Positions 57,243 through 64,000 of a stretch of DNA of 64,000 nucleotides are shown here, piece after piece. Location of the stretch: contig NZ_BMNW01000001.1 in assembly GCF_014646755.1 (NCBI RefSeq), positions 265,049-329,048 of the forward strand, read 5' to 3'. The notes under the pieces are model-generated. The model saw nothing but the letters and a program-made list of their open reading frames with translations, did not search any database and had not been told where the DNA came from. The number at the start of each line of letters is the position of its first letter. Position 1 is the first letter of the stretch. Source of the stretch: Pseudomonas asuensis (GTDB lineage: Bacteria > Pseudomonadota > Gammaproteobacteria > Pseudomonadales > Pseudomonadaceae). Made by a program: the position numbers and the translations under genes.

Positions 57243-57283
57243 CAAAAAACACAAAGGCCGCTATCGTGAGGGCGATAGCGGCC
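57243..57283 (-). terminator. Rho-independent terminator after bamB
   Basis: GGCCGCTATCG and CGATAGCGGCC form a perfect 11-bp stem with a 6-nt loop, followed on the minus strand by TTTGTGTTTTTT. It lies about 18 nt after the bamB stop, so der must largely be driven from its own promoter or by read-through. Confidence 0.85.
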
Positions 57284-57301
57284 ATACAAATACAGGACAG
57301 C

Positions 57302-58444
57302 TTAGCGAATGGTATAGGCAGCCAGCTTACCGCCGTTGCCGTATACGTACATCCAGTCACCATCCACCAACGGGCGAACCCGAACACCGCCGCTACCTAA
57401 TTTCTGACGGCCGGCCATGTGACCATCCGTCTGGCTTAGCAGATGAATATAGCCTTCATAATCACCTACCACGACGTAACTCGATAGCACGGCAGGTGCA
57501 GACAGCATACGACGTGCCAGGGAGTCATTGCTCCACAGAGCAGAGGCCGAATTCTGGTCCACCGCTTCAACTGTGCCATTTTCCAGGCTCACATAGACGT
57601 TACCGAAGCCTTCAGCGACACCGTTATAGCTGGACGCATCACGCTGCCAGAGCACGCGACCGCTTTCCAGATCCAACCCGGCGACGCGGCCATGGTACGT
57701 AGCCACATACAGCGTAGTGCCAGAAAGCAGCAGTCCGCCATTGATGTCTACCATACGATCCAGTTCGGAACGACCCTGTGGAATTGCAACCTGCTGCTCC
57801 CAGATCGGCAAACCACGCTGCTCATCCAACGCGATCACCTTGCCGCTGGCCAAACCGGCAACAACATAGCGATTGGTCACAACCGGAGCACCGGTGCCAC
57901 GCAAGGTCAGAACGGGCATGCTCTCTTCATACAGCCAGCGACGATCACCAGTTTCGGCATCAAGGGCATAGAGCTTGTCGTCCTGAGTCTGAACAGCGAC
58001 GATGTCGCCATTACTGACTGGCGGGGCCAAGACTTCACTGGACACCTTGGCACGCCATTTCTCATCGCCAGAGGTTGCATCAAGGGCAACGACATCACCT
58101 CGTAGCGTGCCTACAAGAACCAGTCCGTAGGCAGCCCCTACGCCGCCAGAAACGGGCAGGTCCAGCTTCTTCTTCCAGATGACATCACCGTTTTCCCGGT
58201 TCAATGCCATGACCAGCCCTTCGTTGTCTGTAACATACAACGACTGGCCATCAATGGCTGGCGTCAACAGGTTATACGTATCGCCCTGCCCCTCACCGAC
58301 GGAACGGCTCCACTGCTCCTGCAGCTGAACATCCGCCTTGAAGTCCTGCAATTCGGCAGGTGGCAGCTCTTTTTTGCTATTGCTGCTGCAACCAACAGCA
58401 GTCAGAGCCAAGGCCAGTAGTGCAACATGTTTCCAACGCAGCAT
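57302..58444 (-). CDS. bamB: Outer membrane assembly lipoprotein BamB
   Basis: BamB is a beta-propeller lipoprotein that helps BamA fold outer-membrane proteins. The N-terminus is a lipoprotein signal with lipobox LTAVGCSS, Cys near residue 19. The mature 360 residues consist of eight PQQ-like WD-type repeats, for example YVTDNEGLVMALNRENGDVI and LVGTLRGDVVALDATSGDE. The ATG overlaps the upstream yfgM stop by 1 nt. It is about 30 kb from bamA in another block, which is normal. Confidence 0.96.
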   Translation of the reverse strand: MLRWKHVALLALALTAVGCSSNSKKELPPAELQDFKADVQLQEQWSRSVGEGQGDTYNLLTPAIDGQSLYVTDNEGLVMALNRENGDVIWKKKLDLPVSGGVGAAYGLVLVGTLRGDVVALDATSGDEKWRAKVSSEVLAPPVSNGDIVAVQTQDDKLYALDAETGDRRWLYEESMPVLTLRGTGAPVVTNRYVVAGLASGKVIALDEQRGLPIWEQQVAIPQGRSELDRMVDINGGLLLSGTTLYVATYHGRVAGLDLESGRVLWQRDASSYNGVAEGFGNVYVSLENGTVEAVDQNSASALWSNDSLARRMLSAPAVLSSYVVVGDYEGYIHLLSQTDGHMAGRQKLGSGGVRVRPLVDGDWMYVYGNGGKLAAYTIR

Positions 58445-59088
58445 CAGGCATCTCCTTTTGCCAGGTCATCCAGCTTCATCTGCAAGGTGCCTTCAGCGGC
58501 ATCAGCAGGCAATTCGGACTTGGCTTTTTCATAAGCAGCACGTGCGTCATCGACACGGCCCAGACTGACCAACAAATCGCCACGCAACTCTTCGCGATTG
58601 GCGGCATACGGCTCGGCAACCTTGCCTTCCAGCAGCTTCAAGCCATCCTCAGCCTTACCCTGTGCGGCCAATACACGTGCAAGGCGCTGGCGTGCCAGCT
58701 CACCAAGAGTATCGTCAGCCGGCTTGTCGACAATCGTCTTCAACTCGTTGGCTGCATCGTCCAGCTTGCCATTTTCAACCGCAACCTTGGCCACGAAGAG
58801 ACTGCCATACTGGGAATACGTAGTACCTGAATATTCCTGTTTAAGCTGGCTAGACAAATCCATTACACGGGCTGTATCCGGCTTACCACTGGGATCCAGC
58901 GCTGCCTGAACCAGTTCCTGGTACACAATAGACGCGGCCTGGGATTGATTAGCCTGATGGCGCTCCCACCATTGCCAGCCCAGTACAGCAACCAGGGCCA
59001 CTACGCCACCGGTGAGGAGCGACTTGCCGTTACGCTGCCACCAATCCTGAAAGTGGGCGATATTTGGATCTTCATTCTGCGAACTCAC
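58444..59088 (-). CDS. YfgM-like membrane-anchored TPR protein
   Basis: The 214-aa protein has a single N-terminal membrane anchor (LLTGGVVALVAVLGWQWW, residues ~23-40) and a mostly helical periplasmic part with tetratricopeptide-like repeats. YfgM links the SecYEG translocon to periplasmic chaperones. The order yfgM-bamB-der downstream of hisS is conserved in gammaproteobacteria. It lies 9 nt after hisS. Confidence 0.88.
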   Translation of the reverse strand: MSSQNEDPNIAHFQDWWQRNGKSLLTGGVVALVAVLGWQWWERHQANQSQAASIVYQELVQAALDPSGKPDTARVMDLSSQLKQEYSGTTYSQYGSLFVAKVAVENGKLDDAANELKTIVDKPADDTLGELARQRLARVLAAQGKAEDGLKLLEGKVAEPYAANREELRGDLLVSLGRVDDARAAYEKAKSELPADAAEGTLQMKLDDLAKGDA

Positions 59089-59097
59089 CGGTCACTC

Positions 59098-60411
59098 CTA
59101 TTCGCTTTTGCTGTGTGCGGACGTCTGCTGCTGCAAGTTATCGTGCAGGCGTGCGGACAACTGATCCCAGGCGACCATCTCCTGGGCATTATCATTACGC
59201 AAAGGCTTGAGGCCGACCTGGCGCTCTGCCAGCTCATTCTCTCCCAGAATCAGAGCAAACAATGCTCCACTCTTGTCTGCCTTCTTGAACTGGCTTTTGA
59301 AACTTCCGCCGCCAGCGTTAACTGCCAGGCGTAAGGACGGTAACGCCGTACGCAGCTGCTCAGCCAAGGTTAGTCCCGCAAGCTCCGCCGCTTCACCAAA
59401 TGTACAAAGGTAGACGTCCATTGGACGGCTAAGCTCAGCAGGGATTTTATTCAGCGTTTCAAGCATCAGAACCAGACGCTCGACGCCCATGGCAAAGCCA
59501 ACACCCGGGGTAGGTTTTCCACCAAACTGAGTGATCAGGCCATCGTAGCGACCGCCAGCGCATACAGTACCCTGCGCGCCTAACTTGTCGGTCACCCACT
59601 CGAACACGGTACGGCCGTAATAGTCGAGGCCCCGTACAAGTTTAGGGTTGATCGTATAGGCGATGCCCGCTGCCTCAAGACGTGCCTTCAAGCCCTCAAA
59701 ATGAGCGCGAGACTCTTCATCCAGATAGTCCGACAAGGTTGGCGCATCAGCCAGCAATGCCTGCGTTTGGGCATTCTTGCTGTCCAGGATACGCAACGGA
59801 TTGGTTGTCAGACGGCGCTGGCTATCTTCATCGAGCTGATCGAAATGCTGCTTGAGATACTCAACCAAGGCATCACGATACGTTGCACGCGCATCGCTCG
59901 AACCAAGGCTGTTCAATTGCAACGTAACGGAATCATCAATTCCCAACTGCTGCCACAGGCGAGCCGTCATAATGATCAATTCAGCATCAATATCCGGCCC
60001 TGGCAGGTTGAAAACCTCTACACCAATCTGATGAAACTGGCGGTAACGTCCCTTTTGCGGTTTCTCATAGCGGAACATAGGCCCTGTATACCAGAGCTTT
60101 TGCACTTGGCCGCCGCCGGTAAGGCCATGTTCAAGCACTGCACGCACGCATCCTGCTGTTCCTTCCGGGCGGAGCGTGAGTGACTCTCCGTTACGGTCTA
60201 GGAACGTATACATTTCCTTGTCAACCACGTCGGTACCTTCACCGATACCCCGAGCAAACAATTCGGTGAACTCGAGGATGGGCAGGCGAATTTCCTTATA
60301 GCCATAGCCATCGAGCAGATTAGCAAAGGTCATTTCCAGATAGCGCCAAGCGGGCGCCTGCTCTGGCAATATGTCGTTCATGCCACGAATGGCTTGCAAA
60401 GACTTGCTCAC
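59098..60411 (-). CDS. hisS: Histidyl-tRNA synthetase
   Basis: HisS charges tRNA-His. The 437-aa class II synthetase has motif 1 ([19 protein letters not shown]), motif 2 ([20 protein letters not shown]) and motif 3 ([15 protein letters not shown]). The histidine-binding [15 protein letters not shown] and GGRYDGLI segments are also present. The C-terminal anticodon-binding domain runs from about residue 330. It lies between ispG and yfgM on the same strand. Confidence 0.97.
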   Translation of the reverse strand: MSKSLQAIRGMNDILPEQAPAWRYLEMTFANLLDGYGYKEIRLPILEFTELFARGIGEGTDVVDKEMYTFLDRNGESLTLRPEGTAGCVRAVLEHGLTGGGQVQKLWYTGPMFRYEKPQKGRYRQFHQIGVEVFNLPGPDIDAELIIMTARLWQQLGIDDSVTLQLNSLGSSDARATYRDALVEYLKQHFDQLDEDSQRRLTTNPLRILDSKNAQTQALLADAPTLSDYLDEESRAHFEGLKARLEAAGIAYTINPKLVRGLDYYGRTVFEWVTDKLGAQGTVCAGGRYDGLITQFGGKPTPGVGFAMGVERLVLMLETLNKIPAELSRPMDVYLCTFGEAAELAGLTLAEQLRTALPSLRLAVNAGGGSFKSQFKKADKSGALFALILGENELAERQVGLKPLRNDNAQEMVAWDQLSARLHDNLQQQTSAHSKSE

Positions 60412-60442
60412 GAAGAGTCCTTAATTCATTTCTCTAACGGCA

Positions 60443-61555
60443 TCAGCTACGGGCGATAACGGCCGCATCCGCTTCCATTTTTTCAGCCGCTTTACGGCGA
60501 ATCAGCTGTTCCAGCTCATCCACCAGATTTTCATTGGTCAGCTTATGTGCTGGCTTGCCATCGATATACACAAGGTTATTAGGCGTACCGCCAGTCAACC
60601 CTACATGAGCCTCTTTGGCTTCTCCGGGACCATTGACCACACAACCGATAACGGCCACATCCAACGGAACCAGGAGATCCTCCAAACGCCCTTCCAGATC
60701 ATTCATGGTCTTAACCACGTCGAAGTTCTGGCGAGAGCAGCTTGGGCAGGCGATAAAGTTGATGCCTCGTGAACGCAGACGCAACGACTTCAGAATATCG
60801 AAACCAACCTTGATTTCTTCTACCGGATCTGCGGCCAAGGAAATACGAATGGTATCGCCGATACCCTCGGCAAGTAGCATGCCGAGGCCAACTGCTGACT
60901 TGACAGTGCCCGAACGCAGACCACCCGCTTCGGTAATACCCAGGTGCAAAGGTTGCTCGATCTGCTTGGCCAGCAGCCGATAAGCCGACACCGCCATAAA
61001 GACATCGCTTGCCTTCACGCTAACCTTGAAATTTTGGAAGTCCAGCCTATCAAGGTGGTCTACATGGCGCATTGCCGACTCCAGCAACGCTTCGGGAGTA
61101 GGCTCACCATATTTTTTCTGAAGATCTTTTTCCAGAGAGCCCGCATTCACGCCGATTCGAATCGGAATGTTTTTATCGCGGGCAGCGTCAACTACCGCCT
61201 TGACGCGGTCTTCACGCCCAATATTGCCGGGGTTGATACGCAAGCAGTCAACACCCAGTTCAGCTACACGGAGGGCTATTCGATAATCAAAGTGAATGTC
61301 TGCTACTAGAGGTACGTTCACTTGCTGTTTGATCTTGCCGAACGCTTCTGCCGCATCCATATCTGGAACAGACACCCGAACGATGTCTGCGCCAGCATCT
61401 TCTAAACGGCGAATTTGCGCTACTGTAGCGGCAACATCACAGGTTTCAGTGTTTGTCATGCTCTGTACCGCAATAGGAGCATCGCCTCCTACTGGCACGG
61501 AGCCTACCCAAATCTTTCGAGAAGGGCGACGTTTGATCGGCGATTCGCTATGCAT
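60443..61555 (-). CDS. ispG: 4-hydroxy-3-methylbut-2-enyl diphosphate synthase
   Basis: IspG makes HMBPP in the MEP pathway and carries a 4Fe-4S cluster. The 370-aa protein has the N-terminal TIM barrel starting [20 protein letters not shown], then the cluster-binding Cys residues in [14 protein letters not shown] and [16 protein letters not shown]. The ATG at 61555 is preferred over the opening at 61585 because the first 10 residues of the latter have no homology. Together with dxr and uppS, three isoprenoid genes lie in this window. Confidence 0.96.
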   Translation of the reverse strand: MHSESPIKRRPSRKIWVGSVPVGGDAPIAVQSMTNTETCDVAATVAQIRRLEDAGADIVRVSVPDMDAAEAFGKIKQQVNVPLVADIHFDYRIALRVAELGVDCLRINPGNIGREDRVKAVVDAARDKNIPIRIGVNAGSLEKDLQKKYGEPTPEALLESAMRHVDHLDRLDFQNFKVSVKASDVFMAVSAYRLLAKQIEQPLHLGITEAGGLRSGTVKSAVGLGMLLAEGIGDTIRISLAADPVEEIKVGFDILKSLRLRSRGINFIACPSCSRQNFDVVKTMNDLEGRLEDLLVPLDVAVIGCVVNGPGEAKEAHVGLTGGTPNNLVYIDGKPAHKLTNENLVDELEQLIRRKAAEKMEADAAVIARS

Positions 61556-61693
61556 GACAGGACTCTTCTTCCTGATAAACACCAACCTCTAGCAGGGGCT
61601 GGTTAAAAAACCGGAGAAACATAAAGGGATACGGTCGAACAGCCTAATCAAAGCAACACTGCTCTGCCGCTTTGATCGTAACGCCATTATTGG

Positions 61694-62698
61694 TTACTGG
61701 GACGCCTGCCCTACTTTGAAGCGAGCCGTTTCCCCACGTACATAAGGCTTGATGTCTACAGGCTGGCCGTTATAGGTGATTTGAGCACCTCGGGCATAAC
61801 CCAGACGAATTTCCACGGGAGCCTTTACAGTTTCAAACTGCAGGGTATCACCCTTTCGTTTAAGGCCACTGTAAATAACTTTCCCGGATGCATCCGTGAT
61901 CTGCATCCAGCAGTCTGCTACCAATTGAACGCTTAAACCGCCTTGCCCTGTTGCTGGGTCAGGCTCACTGGCTGGCGGCGCTACAGGTGCCAGCGCAGCG
62001 TCTGTTGATACAACTGAAGCGGCAGGTGACGCCGGAGCCGGAGTAGCAGCAGGACTTGCAGCACTATCCGTTGCGGCAGGCGCGGGCGTTTGTGCCACGG
62101 CATTTCCAGTTGAGGTAGCCGGCGTACCAGTAGTGCCTGCCTCTGGCGCAGCGGGCACTTCTGCTTTCTGAGCCTCAGCCACAGCCTGATCTTCAGGCTC
62201 ATCCAGCGTATGGATTTCAGTAGTACCGTCTGCGCTCTCTACTTCGACATGCTCAAGACTTAGGCCATTACCGCCCATACCTAGCCCGGAGCGCTCCTGC
62301 CACCAGAACAGCCCAAGACCAATGATTACGACAACGAGAATGAAACTGACAATACGCAGCACACTGCGCGACAAGCGTACAGGCTCTTCGACCCGGTTGA
62401 TCGTATGAACCGTACTGCCCTTGGCATCGGTACCCGTATACTGGTCGAAAACCTTTACAAGTTCAGCCTGATCCAGGCCCAACAGTTTTCCGTAGGAACG
62501 CACATAGCCACGAGCAAAGGTATGGCCTGGCAGCTTCTGATAGTCTCCAGCTTCCAGCAACTCGATGACTTGCCCACTCAGATTCATCTGAGCAGCTACT
62601 TGAGCGATGCTCCACCCATTGGCGGTGCGAGCCTGGCGCAGTATGTCGCCTGGATTACCACGAGCTGACATTACAGCCTCAGGTTGCACATTACTCAT
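61694..62698 (-). CDS. rodZ: Cell-shape protein RodZ
   Basis: RodZ is a bitopic membrane protein linking MreB filaments to the wall elongation machinery. The 334-aa protein has an N-terminal helix-turn-helix (LRQARTANGWSIAQVAAQMN), an inner-membrane segment near residues 112-132 (RIVSFILVVVIIGLGLFWW), a low-complexity Ala/Pro/Thr linker and a C-terminal beta-rich domain with VQLVADCWMQITDASG. The ATG overlaps the pilF stop by 4 nt, so the two are translated together. Confidence 0.92.
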   Translation of the reverse strand: MSNVQPEAVMSARGNPGDILRQARTANGWSIAQVAAQMNLSGQVIELLEAGDYQKLPGHTFARGYVRSYGKLLGLDQAELVKVFDQYTGTDAKGSTVHTINRVEEPVRLSRSVLRIVSFILVVVIIGLGLFWWQERSGLGMGGNGLSLEHVEVESADGTTEIHTLDEPEDQAVAEAQKAEVPAAPEAGTTGTPATSTGNAVAQTPAPAATDSAASPAATPAPASPAASVVSTDAALAPVAPPASEPDPATGQGGLSVQLVADCWMQITDASGKVIYSGLKRKGDTLQFETVKAPVEIRLGYARGAQITYNGQPVDIKPYVRGETARFKVGQASQ

Positions 62699-63456
62699 CG
62701 TTGCTCCGACTGAAGTTGTTTATATTCTTCCGAAGCGGGATAAAGCCGCTTCAATTGCAGGGTATAACTGGCAGCCGTATCACGATCATTGAATACTTCG
62801 GCCAGCCGGATGCCCAGTAAAAGGCTACGCGCATCCTGGGGAGAAATACGACTAAAGCTTTCGTAGTATCCACGTGCAGGCACATATTCACGGGCAGCAT
62901 AAGAAAGCTCCGCCATTTCCAGCAGAGCCTTTGGTTGGTTGCTGTTCAGTCTCAGCGACTTTTCCAAATGCTGGCGTGCCAGTTCAGGTTTATTCAACCT
63001 TAACGCAGTCAGACCAAGGTTTTCAAAGACTCGTGAACGCTCAGGATACAAGGGATCCTGGGAAGCTTCGGTGAAGCGATCATAGGCTTCGCTGTACCGC
63101 TTCTGCTCAAACAGAAAGCTTCCATAGTTGTTGAGGATACGAGGATCATTTCGGCGAGCCGACATGGCCTTGCGATATTCCTCATCAGCCAGCTTGGGCT
63201 CCATTTCGGTCTGAAAGACTAATGCCAATGCAGCATGGGCATCAGCGCTGGAAGAATCGAGCTGGAGCGCCTGCTTCAAAGGAACCTTGGCTTGCTCGGT
63301 ATTCCCTTCCTGCAGATAACCCAGGCCCAGCTGGATATAGGCATCCCGGGCCTGATCACGACCTTTTCCCGTACTCAAGGGGTCAGTGGAGCCAGTAGTG
63401 ACGCAGCCGGTTAAAAGTCCTGCAACTGCCAAAGCCAATACTGCACGCAACATCAC
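62695..63456 (-). CDS. pilF: Type IV pilus assembly lipoprotein PilF/PilW
   Basis: PilF is an outer-membrane lipoprotein required for PilQ secretin multimerisation and pilus stability. The 253-aa protein has the lipobox GLLTGCVTT, Cys near residue 18, followed by six TPR motifs such as ARDAYIQLGLGYLQEGNTEQ and DRFTEASQDPLYPERSRVFE. It lies between rlmN and rodZ, its usual place. Its presence suggests the organism makes type IV pili, but the other pil genes are outside the window. Confidence 0.93.
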   Translation of the reverse strand: MMLRAVLALAVAGLLTGCVTTGSTDPLSTGKGRDQARDAYIQLGLGYLQEGNTEQAKVPLKQALQLDSSSADAHAALALVFQTEMEPKLADEEYRKAMSARRNDPRILNNYGSFLFEQKRYSEAYDRFTEASQDPLYPERSRVFENLGLTALRLNKPELARQHLEKSLRLNSNQPKALLEMAELSYAAREYVPARGYYESFSRISPQDARSLLLGIRLAEVFNDRDTAASYTLQLKRLYPASEEYKQLQSEQR

Positions 63457-63471
63457 TAACCCTCTCCTTAA

Positions 63472-64000
63472 TTAATTCTGGCGAACATCCAAGGCCGCTT
63501 CTTTTTCGTTACTCAGCTGGCGTACAGCAATGTAACGCTCGCTTCGCCGGGTGCGGTCCATGACCTTTCCGACCAGCTGCCCACATGCCGCATCAATATC
63601 ATCACCACGCGTGGTACGCACGGTGACATTGAAATCAGCCTGCTGCAGAAGTTCCTGGAAGCGGCGCACCGCATTCTTGCTGGGACGCTCGTAACCAGAA
63701 TGAGGGAATGGATTGAAAGGAATCAGGTTGATCTTGCAGGGCACGTTGCGTAGCAATTCGATCATCTGCACAGCGTGCTCAGGCTGATCATTAACGTCTT
63801 TGAGCAACGTATATTCAATAGTCAGAACACGTTTTTCACCCAACTGGCCAATATAACGCTGACAAGCATCAAGCAGCATGGCCAGAGGATATTTACGGTT
63901 GATCGGTACCAGCTCGTTACGCAGGGCGTCATTGGGCGCATGCAGTGATAATGCCAAGGAAACATCGACGTGCTTGGCCAGCTCCTCGATCATAGGCACT
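63472..64000 (-). CDS. rlmN: Dual-specificity RNA methyltransferase RlmN, N-terminus cut by window edge
   Basis: RlmN is a radical-SAM enzyme that methylates A2503 of 23S rRNA and A37 of some tRNAs. Only the C-terminal ~176 residues are visible, without the CxxxCxxC cluster motif. The visible part has [30 protein letters not shown] and [11 protein letters not shown], with the Cys that forms the covalent RNA intermediate. The upstream end runs off the window, so the listed first residue is not the real start. Confidence 0.95.
   Translation of the reverse strand, partial: VPMIEELAKHVDVSLALSLHAPNDALRNELVPINRKYPLAMLLDACQRYIGQLGEKRVLTIEYTLLKDVNDQPEHAVQMIELLRNVPCKINLIPFNPFPHSGYERPSKNAVRRFQELLQQADFNVTVRTTRGDDIDAACGQLVGKVMDRTRRSERYIAVRQLSNEKEAALDVRQN

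Overview
The window comes from a gammaproteobacterial chromosome, most likely Pseudomonadaceae. The basis is gene order and protein character: rpsB-tsf-pyrH-frr-uppS-cdsA-dxr-rseP-bamA-skp, map-glnD-dapC, dapD next to csdA/sufE, tadA next to a CumA-like multicopper oxidase, guaB-guaA, xseA, and rlmN-pilF-rodZ-ispG-hisS-yfgM-bamB-der. From memory, P. aeruginosa carries these blocks in the same relative order, but spread over a longer stretch. No database search was run. No tRNA, rRNA, CRISPR array, insertion sequence or prophage was seen. All gene-free gaps are under 300 bp, so coding is very dense.

Layout. Positions 1-10210 (minus strand) hold a translation and cell-envelope block: ribosomal protein S2, EF-Ts, UMP kinase, ribosome recycling factor, UPP synthase, CDP-DAG synthase, Dxr, RseP, BamA and a truncated Skp. 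Positions 10488-15220 (plus) hold map, glnD and dapC. Positions 15227-20675 (minus) hold a Na+/H+ antiporter, a methyltransferase, a heme-oxygenase-like (HDO-type) protein with its own operator-like palindrome, and a DRGH endonuclease. Positions 20835-25620 (plus) hold an Spx/ArsC-like protein, a LysE exporter, dapD, a cysteine desulfurase with its SufE partner, and a DUF72 protein.

Positions 25617-27496 hold tadA and cumA. Next comes what looks like an inserted sugar-acid island (27618-31902): a LacI-type repressor divergent from xylD-xylX, two Weimberg-pathway dehydratases, with twin operators between them. Then come guaB-guaA, a Fur-box-controlled TonB-dependent siderophore receptor, a 2-hydroxyacid dehydrogenase, xseA, a glutaredoxin-2-like protein, an M23 peptidase and a secreted nuclease with an excalibur domain. 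A MarR/OhrR-type regulator is divergent from a XenA-type old yellow enzyme.

Positions 46089-53514 (minus) hold a ketone-body/3-hydroxybutyrate locus: a 3-hydroxyacyl dehydrogenase overlapping an HbcR-like sigma-54 activator, then GntP permease, bdhA, scoA, scoB and atoB. I can read a sigma-54 promoter and two matching upstream palindromes in front of the permease. The right end (53643-64000) holds an omega-amidase/aminotransferase pair, der, bamB, yfgM, hisS, ispG, rodZ, pilF and a truncated rlmN.

Most of the window is housekeeping. The parts most worth a second look are regulatory: the twin LacI operators with a possibly leaderless repressor mRNA, the sigma-54 promoter with its spaced activator sites, and the palindrome in front of the HDO-like gene. 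The Weimberg module, which has only its two dehydratases here, also deserves attention.
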